NCBI RefSeq assembly: GCF_003597395.2
Contig: NC_133772.1
Span: 139,447,907-139,511,906 of the forward strand
Reading direction: 5' to 3'
Length of the DNA stretch: 64,000 bases
Source of the DNA: Chelonoidis abingdonii
Taxonomy: Eukaryota; Chordata; Testudines; Testudinidae
The translations under genes were made by a program, and so were the position numbers. Positions 24,885 to 36,095 of this stretch are shown here, piece by piece; position 1 is the first letter of the stretch; every line of letters starts with the position of its first letter. The notes under the pieces were generated by a model. It had not been told where the DNA came from and made no database searches. It worked only from the letters and a program-made list of their open reading frames with translations.

Positions 24885-26215
24885 GAAGATAATGGAGCAA
24901 GTAATTAAGGAAATCATCTGCAAACACTTGGAAGGTGGTAAGGTGATAGGAAATAGCCAGCATGGATTTGTAAAGAACAAATCATGTCAAACCAATCTGA
25001 TAGCTTTCTTTGATAGGATAATGAGTCTCTGGATAAGGATAACGGTGGATGTGTATACCTGACTTTGAGTAAGGCATGTGGATAAGTCGTCGCATGAGTA
25101 TGCTTATCAATAATAAACTGGCAAATACATTTAGATGGGCGCTTTACTAGTAAGGTGGGGTGCATAACTGGCTGGATAACTGTACCTTAGAGGATAGTTA
25201 TAATAGGCTCCCATCCTACTCTGGAAGGTTATAATATGTTGGGGTCCGCAGGGCGTCTGTTGGGACCGCTCTGTTCAATATCTTCATCAACAACTGGAGA
25301 TGTTGGTCATAGAAATAAGCGTATTAAGTTGCAGATGATACCAACTTGGAGGGATTGGCAACTGCTTTGGAGGACAGGTCCCATAATTCAAAATGATCTG
25401 GAGTAATTGGAGAAATGGCAGGGTAAAACAGGATTGGAGTTTAACAAAGACAATGCAAAGTTTCTCTTTTAGGATGATGTAACATCTCAGTTTAACACAT
25501 ACAGACTGTGAATTGAGAGCTGTCTGAGGAAGGAGACGGCAGCAAGGTATCTTAGGGTTATAGTGGACCACAAGCTAAATATGAGTCAAACAGTGGTGAT
25601 GCATGTGCAAAAAGCAAACATGTTCTGGGATGCATTAACAGGTGTTGTTGTGGCAAGACATGATAATCATTTCGTGGCTGCTCTACTTCTTCGCTCGGCT
25701 CAGGCCTCATTTTGTAGTTTGTTGTCCAGTTGCTGGTGCACCGCAGTGTTCTCAAGATTTAAAGATGTGGAGAAATTGGAGAGGGTCCAGAGAAGAGCAA
25801 GAGAATGATAGGTCTTGAGACATGACCTATGAAGGAAGGCTTGAAGAACTGGGTTATTTAGTCTGGAAAAGAGAAGACTGATAGGGACATGATAGGCAGT
25901 TTTCAGGTATCTAAAAGGGTGGTCATCAGGGGAAGGGAGAAAACTGTCACTAGCTCTAATGCCTAGAACAAGAAGCAATGGCTTAAAGCTGCAGCAGGAG
26001 ATTTAGGTTGGGCATTAGGAAAAAGTCCTGAACTGTCAGTGGTAAACACCGGATAAATTGCCTAGGGAGGTATAGTGGAATCTCCATCTCGGAGCTATTA
26101 GAGTAGGTTAGATAAATAGTCCTCACCTATCAGGGATCAGCACCAGACAAGAATATTTGGTCTGCCAAATGAGGGCAGGAAGTTGACTCCTTGTGACTAT
26201 GATTGACCTTCATCC
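24885..26215 (+). mobile_element. CR1 LINE copy, RT to 3' region
   Basis: The frame pieces, broken by many indels, follow the CR1 RT: a SQHGFVKNKSCQTNLIAFFDR phrase near 24960, LFNIFINN near 25275, the DHKLNMSQ block at 25560, and KDVEKLERVQRRARE at 25760-25805. The non-coding 3' end follows at about 26110-26215. Stops and one-base shifts are frequent. The 5' half (ORF1, endonuclease) is missing. Confidence 0.85.
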
Positions 26216-26500
26216 TTAGACGAGTCCTTCCAGTCCGGCCCTATCCTCATGATCTATCCGAGCTTTGCGGACATACTAGAGACTCAAGCTCTTGCTCTCG
26301 CCCTGCCGCCACTGGCAACAAACTAGCCCCCTACACTAGTGCGAGCAGGAGTGGGTGTGAAGCTTTGATGTCTCCCTGCCTCTGCCGACCCGTTCGCAAG
26401 TGGGGTAAATCGTGTGCGTGAAGATTTCATGCGTGTGCGTGTTGCGCGATATCCCAAGGAATGTAGTGTGCACGCATGCATGCCGTGTACGTGTGTGCGC
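26216..26500. other. CpG-containing junction sequence before the minisatellite
   Basis: Non-coding, unusually rich in CG and TGCG words near 26400-26510. No repeat recognised. It grades into the tandem array. Confidence 0.4.
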
Positions 26501-26519
26501 TGCGCGCACATGTGTTTGT

Positions 26520-27590
26520 GTGTGTGTGGAGAAACAGACTTCTGCCTACCACCCAGAGTGTTGTGTCTGTGTTGGTGTCTGGTGGTGGTGGGAGTTAGCA
26601 GGCTTCTGCCTCCATCCCCTGTGTGTATTGTGTCTGTTTGTGTCGAGGCGGATAAGAGGAGATACAGGGCTTCTGACTCCACCCCCCGGTAGATGTATTG
26701 TGTCTCTGTTTGTGTCGGAAAAGAGGAGGGGAATAACAGGCTCTGCCTCCATCTCGGTGATGATAATAGAGTACATGAATATAACCTCGTTGTTCTTTCG
26801 GGGGAGAGATAACAAGGCTCTAGCCTCCACCCCGGTGTGTTGGTGTCTGTTGATGTTGGGGGGGGTGGGATAACAGGCTCTGCCTCCATCCCGGACTGTG
26901 TATGTGTTGTGTTTGCGTGGTAGGGGGTGGTGATAAAGCGTCTGCTCCATCCCCAGTGTGTATGTGTCTGTTTTGTCGTCGGGGCGGAGGAAACAGCTCT
27001 GCCTCCATCCCGTCGTGTGTCTGTATTGTCTGGGTGTTGGGCGGGATACAGCTCTGCCCTCACCCCTGGTGTGTATGTGTCGTTTGTCGTCAGGGTGGGG
27101 AATAATAGCTCTGCTCATCCCCGTGAAGTTTGATGTGTCTTTGTGTTCAGGGAGGGATAAAAGTCTCTGCCTCATCCCCGTGTGGAGTGTCTTGTTGCGT
27201 TGGGGGGGATACGCAGCCTCTGCCTCCACCCCCGGTTGTGCGTAGGTCTGTTTGGTGTCAGAGTGGAGTATATCAGCCTCTGCCTCCGCTGCCCCGGTGT
27301 GTATGTGTCTGTTTGTGTCAGGGGATGGTGATAACAGCTCTTCCTCCATCCCCGGTGTGTATTGTGTCTGTTGCGTGGGGGGGGGGGATAGCAGCCTCTG
27401 CCTCCACCCCCGGTGTGTATGTGTCTGTTTGTGTCAGGGGGAGGGATAACAGCCTCTGCCTCCGTCCCCGGTGTGTATGTGTCTGTTTGTGTCAGGGAGG
27501 GGGATAACAGGCTCAGCCTCCATCCCCAGAGTGTGTGTGAGGGACGGGGGGATAACAGACTCTGCCCCCCCCACCCCCCAGCCCGGTGAG
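26520..27590. repeat. Minisatellite, about 58-bp unit, about 18 copies
   Basis: Unit in its cleanest form (27410-27530): a ggtgtgtatgtgtctgttt head, a gtgtcaggggg segment, gataacag, then cctctgcctcc and atccccg. Units at the left differ by many single-base insertions and deletions. Minus-strand reading yields repeated DTNRHIHTG-type peptides (up to 267 codons) because the monomer lacks stops. I regard these as repeat artefacts, not a protein gene. Confidence 0.9.
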
Positions 27591-27604
27591 CACTGCACAC
27601 CCCT

Positions 27605-28076
27605 GGGGAATAGGGCTGGCCTAGGCTGACCATCTTTTTAAAAGGCAAAAGCAGGACACATGCAGGAGCCCTGTCCCCTGTGTGGCCCCGCCCCTGCTTC
27701 TATTCTTCCCTACAGGTCCCGCCCCTTCCCCTCTTCCCCTGAGCCCCCACCCCCCGCTTGGCCTCGGCCCCTGTTCCTCCACCCCCTCAGGGCATGCTGC
27801 CCATGGCAGGTGGAGGGTCCAGGACTTCCCATAGCAGCCTGGGCTCTCTGGGCAGCTCTTACTACTGCCTGGCTCTGGCTTCTGGCCTGGCCCAGAGAGG
27901 AGGCTTTGACAAGGGGGGACTAAGGCCCATCTCAGCCCTCTCCCCCCACTCGGAAAAGGCTGGTGCTGTCCGTGGAATCTGGGACAAATACCATCCCGGA
28001 GTCATTCAGCCCAGGACTGTGACTTGAGCACTGCATTTCGGAACTGTCCCGCCCGTTCGGGACAGGTGGTCACCTT
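27605..28076. mobile_element. GC-rich element with GGTGACCA-type ends
   Basis: The left end ctaggctgaccatctttttaa and the reverse complement of the right end (ccaaggtgaccacctgtccc) match in the CTAGGnTGACCAnC pattern. This suggests a non-autonomous DNA element of the same terminus class as 19590 and 37987. The interior is C-rich (cccgcccc) and non-coding. Confidence 0.45.
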
Positions 28077-29175
28077 GGAAGGTCATTGGGCATCATGACG
28101 AGTTGTGATCACGTCTCTGCCCCCCTGAGCACAAAAGTCACAGTCAGGCATTGCAGTTCCATGGGCCATGTGGCCGGGGGTGGGGTTAGGTCCCTGAGCC
28201 CTCCCGTGCCCCACACACATCTGTAGAAGCTAGGTGCAAACTACCCCTGAAAACCAGCTCCGAAGGATGGCTTGGAGCATTGCTACTGGGAGGCAGATGG
28301 CTCTTGGGTCACGGGTTTGTGTCTGACACCAGCCTGCTATTACCAGCTAGCCGGGAGTTGGCATCTGTCTGTGTGGAGTCCATTGCTGGTATCAGTCCGT
28401 TTCCATGTCACAGACCCCTGTCCCATCTGGCACTAGTGGGGTACATGGCTGGCAGGCCCTGCGGAGGCAGTGGTCTGAATGGGTCTTGCATGTGCCTTCT
28501 CACGTAGACAGAGGTTCCCTCCTGAGCAGATGTTAGTCAGACATAGCTCTCCGCACAGCGGCTGCCCCGGCTGACATGGTGTCTGCTGGGCTCCACCGGG
28601 GCCCAATGCCGGACTAACAGCCCAGCTCCGCAAAGCATTTCACCGCCTGATGAAACCTCATTCACTTCAATGGGACTTAAACTTCCAACCTGCTTAAACG
28701 TCCAAAAGTGCTCGGGTGCTTGGCAAACCCAGGCTTCAGCATTCACCGTGTTCCATTCGAGAATATTCAAACCAGATGGAATAGGCCATAATAAGCACTG
28801 CAGTAACCGTCGCCACTCTGGATGGCTTTTCTAGTCTGTCTCATGTTGTTGGTGTTGGACTGTGAGCTCCCTGGGACCAGAGCTGCTTTGTCTCATAGCT
28901 TTGTGCGGTGGCTAGCGCACCATTGGGTGCCGGGAAGTGAACAACAGGACATTGTCAGACTGCAGCAGTGTGTAGACTCTGTTACAGTCCTTATTGATGT
29001 TTGTCCTGTTTCCAGCTATAGTTTTAATGCATTATTATTATTCATCTTAATGTTGCTAGTTTAGATCTAGATATTGAAAGAAATTTCTGTCTCATGAGCT
29101 GCTTTCAAATGCATTTTTTTTTGTTTTGTTTTGAATCTGCATCATTTGTGGCGCTAAGGTTGTAGTAACATGAGA
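28077..29175. other. No gene recognised
   Basis: Includes an L2/CR1-like tail phrase (gactgtgagctccctgggaccagagctg) at 28858-28886. Otherwise unassigned. Confidence 0.45.
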
Positions 29176-29300
29176 ATCACTACATTGGAACAGACCATTA
29201 GACAGACTGCCTCATTATCCTGCCTCCAGCAATGGCTTATACTTCATTATTTACCACAGGATCTAACCCCCCATCATGAACCTGATCAGCTGTGCAATGG
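29176..29300 (-). mobile_element. CR1 3' fragment (old)
   Basis: Reversed CR1 3' phrases (tggaacagaccattagacagactgcc, then cagcaatggcttatac) resemble those at 22150-22230. Weak. Confidence 0.45.
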
Positions 29301-29962
29301 GCAGCTGTGACAAGGGGCACGCACAAACAGGGATGCCCTGAAGCATGAGAATTTTATCTCTTGTAACTTTTTAATTCAGTTAAGATTGGCTTGAGCTTTG
29401 TTCTCTTCGTGTCTCTGTGTTAAAAATCTTGTTAAATAGTTGTCCTCAATAATATACATTGTAGTGATGAAAAGTTCATGGCATATTCTGCATGTATTAA
29501 AAAAAAAAGCAAGCTATATCATTGCAACTGAACACCAGTTCTTACACATACTCAAATTACCTTGGGTATAATTATTTCTCATTCGAACAAAAAGATTTAG
29601 TAAGCTCTGTAATATACTGGGCACAAAGAGTCTGAGTCAGAAACTGTTGAAACTTCTGCCTTTGTATCTGAATCTGAAATACACAGTGTGAAGTGCATAC
29701 AATGCCAGTACGCAGGATCATAATCTAATAGGGATTGAAATGAGTTCAGAAGCAGTTACTAAACATCAAGATACCTCTGCCTCTGCAAAATGTGTGTACT
29801 GCAAATGTGATGGACAATCCTGATAGCACAAAATGTCTATGAAGATGAGATTAAAAAGTAACTTTAGAGTTTTTCATATGACAGCCCTAAAGATTCATGT
29901 AGCCACTCAGCAGAGCCTATTAATATGTGTTACTACTACTAAAATATGAGATTCAATTGTAT
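29301..29962. other. No gene recognised
   Basis: A/T-rich non-coding sequence. Confidence 0.5.
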
Positions 29963-32012
29963 CTCATAGAATCATAGATTTGAAGGCCAGAAGGGACCAT
30001 GGTGATCATCTAGTCTGACTTTCTGCATAGCACATGCCAGAGTAATTCTCCAAAATAATTCCTAGAGCAGAGCTTTCAGAAAAACATCCAGTCTTGATTT
30101 AAACATTGACTGTGATGGACAGTCCACTACAACCCTTGGAAAATTGTTCCATTAATCAATTACTTTCACCGTTGAAAAATGGGTGCCTTATTTTCAGTTT
30201 GAATTTGACTAGCTTCAATGTCCAGCTGTTGGATTGTGTCTCATCTTTCTCTGTTGGATTGTTCTCCATGTAGGTAATTGTAGACTGTGATCAAGTCATT
30301 CCTTAACCTCCTCTTTGTTAAGCTAAATAGATTGCTCTCCTTCAGTCTTACAAAGCATGTTTTCTAATCCTTCCTCATTCTCATGGCTCTTCTCTGAACC
30401 CTCTCCAGTTTATCAATATCCTTCTTGAACAGGACACAATATTCTAGCAGCAGTTGCACCAGTGCCAAATACAGAGGTAAAATAACCTCTCTGCTCATAC
30501 TCGAAAATCCACTGTTTATACATGCCACAACTGCACTAGTTCTTTTGGTCACAGTGTCACACTGGGAGATCATGTTCAGCTGATTATCCATCACAACTCC
30601 CAAATCTTTGTCAGTCATTTTATCCATAGAGTCTTCCATTTGGTAAGCATGGTCTACATTCTTTGTTCCTAGATTACATTTAGATGTATTAAAATGCACA
30701 TTGTTTGCTTATATCCAGTTTACCAAGAGATCCAGATCACTTTGTATCAATTACTGGCCCTTTTCATTATTTAACACTCCCTCCATGTTTTTTTAATCAT
30801 CTATAATTTTTTTCAATGATGATTTTGTGTTTTCTTCCAGGTCATTGATAAAAATGTGAAATCACACAGGGTCAAGAACTGAACTCTGTAGAACCTCCCC
30901 CTCACCCCCAACAGACTTGGTCAATGATGGTTCTTTGTTTACAGTTACATTTTGAGACCTATCAGTTAGCCAGTTTTTAAATCCATTTAGTGTGCACGAT
31001 GGTAATTTTATATCATTCTAGTTTGTTAATCAAAAGATGCAGCACCACGGCAAATGCTATACAAAAGTCTAAATGTATTATATCAACAATGTTAACTTTA
31101 TCGACCAAACTAGAAATCTCATAAAGAAAGATATCAAGTTAGTTTCACAGGTTCTATGTTCCATAAACCCATATTGATTTGCATTAATTACATTATCTTC
31201 CTTTAGTTCACTATTAATTGAGTCCCGTACTGGCCGCTCCATTATCTCGCCCAGGATCGATGTCAGGCTGGCAGCCTGTAAATTACCTGCATCATCCAGT
31301 TTACCTTTTTTAAATATTGGCACAACATTAGGTCTTCTGGAACTACCCCAGTGTTCCAAGACATTGAAAAACAACATGAACAGTCCAGTCAGCTCCTATG
31401 CCAACTCTGTTAACACCCTTGGATGCAAATTATCTGGACCTGCTGATTTTAAAACGTCTGACTTTAGTAACATCTGGGTTACAGTCTCCAGAGATACTAG
31501 TGGAATGGAAATAGTGTTATCATCACCATATGATGAGACTCCATCATCTGTTTTATCCCCAATTACAGAACAGGAATATTTAGTGAACGTCTCTTCCTTT
31601 TCTGGGTTACTGTTGATATTTCTACCATCTCCACCTTGTAACGGACCAATATTATAGTCAAGATAATTTTTTTTTTCATAATGTATTTTTTTTTTAAATC
31701 TTTATCTTGTCCTTGATTCTTCTGACCATAGATTTCTCCTTGTGTCCATTGGTTTCTCTTGTCAGTTTTCTACAATTCTTAACTTCTGATTTATATTCAT
31801 TACTATTTCCCCTTTCTTCCATTTGTGTTATATATATCATCCATGAATGGTTTGTTCCAGTAGCCCACTTATCGTCAGATTGTCCTGGTTCCTCAACATC
31901 TGGCACGGACCTTGTTAATCCGGGCGACATCCGAGCTGGCACGACTCTCCTAGTTCTTGTCACTCTCATATTTGAGGTAGGCAGGTGAAGCATTAGGGGG
32001 TCTTTTGTATAT
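29963..32012 (-). mobile_element. Long CR1 LINE, 3' half (RT and 3' end)
   Basis: The 3' terminus is at about 29966 (reversed tagaatcatagatt tail). Minus-strand frames give the CR1 RT in order: SAGPDNLHPRVLTE-type near 31440, GEIMERPVRDSINSELK near 31250, NANQYGFMEHRTCETN near 31170, LGVVMDNQLN near 30600, DKLERVQRRAMRM near 30400. Stops and shifts separate them. The copy continues at 33719 beyond an R4-like insertion. The 31700-32012 part is less certain. Confidence 0.85.
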
Positions 32013-32107
32013 AGCTAAGATACTGTGCAGAACCCTCAAACTCCCAGGCCTCTGGTAGAGGTTGAGGAAGACACATACCACCCATAGTGATGAGAGGGGA
32101 ATTTTTA
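32013..32107 (+). mobile_element. R4-like LINE, short 3' copy (inverted partner)
   Basis: Matches the reverse complement of 32131-32225 at nearly every base, from agctaagatactg to tgagaggggaattttt. It is a 5'-truncated second copy of the same retrotransposon, in the opposite orientation, ending at the shared AT repeat. Confidence 0.85.
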
Positions 32108-32130
32108 TATGTATATATATATATATATAT
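32108..32130. repeat. (AT)n between the two R4-like tails
   Basis: About 23 bp of almost pure TA dinucleotides forming the loop of a 95-bp inverted repeat. It serves as the 3' tail of both copies. Confidence 0.9.
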
Positions 32131-33692
32131 AAAAAATTCCCCTCTCACCCCTATGGGTGGTATGTGTCTTCCTCAACCTCTGGCAGAGGCCTGGGAGTTT
32201 GAGGGTTCTGCGCAGTATCTTAGCTGTTCCTAGCACTGCACTCTTCTGGACAGAGAGCTCTGATGTTGTTCCTGGGATCTGTTGGAGCCACTCACCCAGC
32301 TTAGGAGTCACAGCCCCGAGTGCTCCTACCACCACTGGGACCACTTTGGCCTTCACTTTCCACATCCTCTCTAGTTCCTCTTTCAGGCCCTGGTACTTCT
32401 CCAGCTTCTCATATTCCTTCTTCCTGATGTTGCTGTCACTTGGCACTGCTATATCTATCACCACCGCTGTCTTCTGGTCCTTGTCTATTACCACGATGTC
32501 TGGTTGATTGGCCAGTACCTGCCTGTCCGTCTGGATCTGGAAGTCCCACAGAATCTTAGCCCTGCTATTCTCCACAACCTTCTGTGGAATCTCCCATCTG
32601 GTCTTGGGAGGGTCTAGCCCATACGCTGTGCAGATGTTCCTGTACACAATGCCAGCCACTTGGTTGTGCCGTTCAGTGTATGCTGTTCCTGCCTGCATCT
32701 TACATCCTGCCACTATGTGTTGGACTGTCTCTGAGGCCTCTCTGCACAGTCTGCACCTTGGGTCCTCTCTAGTGTGGTAGACCCCTGCTTCAATGGATCT
32801 GGTGCTCAGTGCCTGTTCCTGTGCTGCTATGATCAGTGCCTCAGTGCTGTCTTTTAGTCCAGCCCTTTCCAGCCACTGGTAGGATTTCCCAATGTCAGCC
32901 ACCTCAGCTATCTGTCGATGGTACATCCCATGCAGGGTCTTGTCTTGCCATGGCACTTCTTCTGCTTGGTCTTCCTCCCATGTCTGCTGCTGCCTCAGGC
33001 ATTCTCTCAGCAGCTCATCTTTGGGGGCCATCTTACTGATGTACTCCTGGATGTTCCGGGTTTCATCCAGGACAGTGGCTTTGACGCTCACCAAGCCCCG
33101 CCCGCCTTCTTTCCGGCTAGTATACAGTCTCTGGGTGTTGGACTTGGGGTGGAAACCTCCATGCATTGTGAGGAGCTTCCGGGTCTTCACATCGGCAGCC
33201 TCCATGTCCTCCTTTGGCCAGCTCACTATACCGGCAGGGTATCTGATGACCGGCAGGGCGTATCCGTTGATGGCGTGGATCTTGTTCTTCCCACTGAGCT
33301 GGCTCTTCAGGACCTGTCTTATCCTTTGGTGATACTTGGATGTTGCTGTCTTCCTTGCCTCCTCATCGTGGTTTCCATGTGACTGCGGGATGCCAAGGTA
33401 CTTGTAGCTGGTCTGTATGTCTGCTATGTGGCCCGCTGGTAGTTCCACCCCATCAGTCTTGACTACCTTCCCTCTCTTCACTACCATCCGGCCACACTTC
33501 TCCAGTCCGAATGACATCCCGATATCCTCACTGTAGATCCGCGTCAGGTGGATTAGCGAGTCGATGTCTCGTTCATTCTTAGCATACAGCTTGATGTCAT
33601 CCATGTAGAGGAGGTGGCTGATGGTAGTTCCACTCCTGAACCTGTACCCGTATCCAGTCCTTGTGATTATCTGGCTGAGGGGGTTTAAGCCT
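32131..33692 (-). mobile_element. R4/Dong-type non-LTR retrotransposon, 5'-truncated, ORF still open
   Basis: The minus-strand frame is open from the element's truncation point (33692) to the AT tail. From the ATG at 33604 it is 499 codons including the tail. Just upstream in frame is LSQIITRTGYGYRFRSGT followed by SHLLYMDDIKLY, the RT palm motif. Numbered from Met33604: SYKYLGI near 66, a C284-x2-C287-x8-H296-x4-C301 zinc-knuckle-like motif, then the restriction-like endonuclease core with P368-D369, D384 (VVIDIAVP) and KYQGL near 403. This order marks the restriction-like-endonuclease LINE group (R4/Dong/Rex6). The N-terminal half of RT is lost. It inserted within the CR1 that spans 29963-35405 and has AT repeats at both ends. 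No native stop precedes the AT tail. Confidence 0.9.
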
Positions 33693-33718
33693 ATATATAT
33701 ATATAAAATATATATTTA
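33692..33718. repeat. (TA)n at the 5' junction of the R4-like element
   Basis: Imperfect TA run. With the AT run at 32108 it brackets the element, consistent with insertion into an AT microsatellite. Confidence 0.8.
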
Positions 33719-35405
33719 TTTTCAGGGCTGCTTTCACTTCCCATCTAAACTAGGTCACTTTTTTACCAGCACAGCCTCCTTCCTTGGAGTTGTGGCTTTG
33801 GGGGCATCTAGTAAGGTGCTCTTAAATGATTCCCAATGATTGTTCACATTTCTCTGATTAAATTATTCCTCCCAGCTGATTTGGCTCATACTTGTTTTCA
33901 TCTTTGTGAAACTGGCCCTGTTAAAACACCAGGATATATACCACTGGTCTGGCCTTTATTCTGCTTGCACGTTATAAAAGTAGTCAAGGCATGATCACTT
34001 GTACCCAAACTAATGTTAACTTTTACTTCTGTGATCGGTTCCTATTCATCTGGTAGAACAAAGTCTAATATAGAACTTTGCTGTGTTGGCTGCAACACTT
34101 TCTGAGTTAGGAAATTGTCATGTGTAATGTTTAGAAATTCCAAGCTCATTATTACTGGCAGGATGACACCTGATCATATGTCACTCAAATTGAAGTCCCC
34201 AGTTATCACATATAGATAGATGTAATGAGGCAGTCATACTGTTCCCTAGTGTGATTTGGGGGTCTCTAGCAGCCATCAACTAATACCCCATCTTGTGCTT
34301 TATCAGTTTGGATAGAGATCCATAAGCATTCAGGATCATTTTCTTCCGAGTTATCAGTGACTCAGAAACAGAAAATGCCATTTTTTTTTCACAGGATGTC
34401 ATTCTCTCCTCCCCTTTTGCCCACTCAGTGCTTCCTAAATAGATTATAACCATTGACTTCAACATTCTAATATTGTGAATCATCCCACCAGGTTTCAGTA
34501 ATACTAACTAGATTCAATTTATGCTAATTTATGCTAATAAACATTTCATTTTCTCCTTTTTGCTACCTAAGCTCCTACCATTGACATATAGGCAATTCAA
34601 GAATTTTTTCTGTTCATGTTCTTTTGTTTCTTGATTAGTTTTTTTCTCAACATCTTGATTTTGTGCTAAGTGCTCATATCTTCCCTCTTTTTACCTTTTC
34701 CTTTTGCTATTAGTTTAAGCCACTCCTGACAACTGAAGCCAGTCTTCCCCAAGGATATTGGTCTCTCTTCTACTGAGTTGAGGCCATCCAAACTATCCAG
34801 CTCCCTCTCCCTACAGGAAGTGGACCAGAGTTCCACAAAACCCAAATCCTCCACTCTACACCACTTCTCTAGCTAGCAGTTCACTTCCAGAATTTTCTGC
34901 CTTTGTCCTTCCTTTGCCCATGGGACAGGAAGGATCTCAAAGAAGATTGCTTGGAGATTCTTCTTCTTCAGCATGCGTCTGAGTTCCCTGAAGTCAAGTG
35001 TTATCTGCAAGTATCTCACAACACAGTGTCCTTGGTACCTACGTGAACCATCACGAGTTTATCCATGCCCATAGACTTCAAATCCTATCCAATCTTAGAA
35101 TGACGTTTTATGCCATGCCTCTGGGAAGTCAGCACACTGTCCTCTTGTCTGCCTGTCCCCCTGAGAATTTTCTTTCTCTTCTTCTAGGTATTGAATCTCC
35201 AACAAGAACCATATGTTTTCCGTGGATGGTTGGAGAACTCTTTGTGGGTAAGCTTTGTTTTCCTACACGTTGGCCAAGCTGCCATCCACACATGTCCTCT
35301 ATGCCTCTCCATTCCCTTGGACCTTCTGAATATTGAGAGATATCTCCAAAGTTTCCATACTGAGAACCTGGTGTTGATTTAAAAGTTCTAGTTATGTGTC
35401 TCAAA
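33719..35405 (-). mobile_element. Long CR1 LINE, 5' half (ORF1 esterase and endonuclease)
   Basis: The minus strand at about 35260-34670 encodes an ORF1 remnant with a VLVGDSI motif (SGNH esterase block I), then ILPVPWAKEGQR, EKWCRVEDLGFVELW and a DGLN segment standing for the usual DGxH block. This matches the esterase domain known in CR1 ORF1. From about 34490 to 33730 follow remnants of the AP-like endonuclease (a CDNWGLQFE phrase for GDFN, and WESFKSTLLDAPKATTPRK near the end). Numerous stops make it a fossil. With 29963-32012 it forms one CR1 of about 3.8 kb interrupted by the R4-like insertion. Confidence 0.75.
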
Positions 35406-35907
35406 TCCTTTTGTATAGTTTAGGTCAGATTCTGATAAGGTGTGAATCAGTGTGGTGCAGGAGACATCAGTGGATCTCAGCCAGCTTGTGCCAGCTGATG
35501 ATCTGGGCACCTGGTTCTAATTTTAACTGCTGAAAGTTGGCCTTGTTGCTCTTGCCATGGTTCCTCCCGCAAAACACCCTGCCTGTCAAAAACAGCCTGG
35601 CCTAGTCCAAAAATTAGCAACAACAACGCTTTAAAAGTGGTTTAGCTTCAGCTGTAATTTGTTTCTTAGGTTCTGATTCTGCAAAACACCTAACCACATG
35701 CTTAAGTACCATTGACTTTGATTAAATTCAGTCATGTGTTCAAGTGGTTTGCTGAAGTGAGGCCTTAGATTGCCCATGTTAAATAATGGTCGCATTAAAG
35801 GCCTCATTTCCATTACAAAAATAAGCTTATTTAGCTGAACCTGTTTTAACATGGTTTGAGGATGTCTTTCCTGGTCAGTGCAGAATGGGTAAAAACACAT
35901 GGGAGTC
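35406..35907. other. No gene recognised
   Basis: Contains an amniote repeat-like phrase about tgcttaagtaccattgactttgat (35700). Not assigned. Confidence 0.4.
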
Positions 35908-36095
35908 AACTTGGTCTAGAGATTAGAACACAGGACCAGCAGGCAAGAGACTGGAATTCTGTTCCAGCTCCGCAGTTAACCTGGGTGACCTCAGGCTAGT
36001 CACCTAATCGCTTTGTTTCCATTGCACGTCTGCAACATTTCGAAAATAGTTCACCTAAAGTACCTTCATGGGTCTGTGATAAGAGTTAATTAAAT
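35908..36095 (+). mobile_element. MIR-like SINE
   Basis: Reads ctagagattagaacacagga, then gactggaattctgttccagc, cctgggtgacctcaggctagtcac and a gataagagttaatt tail. This is the order of the MIR/CORE-SINE, an old amniote tRNA-derived element. Confidence 0.65.

Noticed and set aside
26412..26873. Plus-strand frame of 153 codons with CVCV runs
   Set aside because: Produced by GTGTGT and the minisatellite units.
26546..27349. 267-codon minus-strand frame with TNRHIHTG repeats
   Set aside because: Encoded by the 58-bp minisatellite, with no start context, splice sites or known domain; competing frames overlap it.
32892..33382. Plus-strand frames of about 150 codons
   Set aside because: They are antisense shadows of the R4-like reverse-transcriptase and endonuclease frame.
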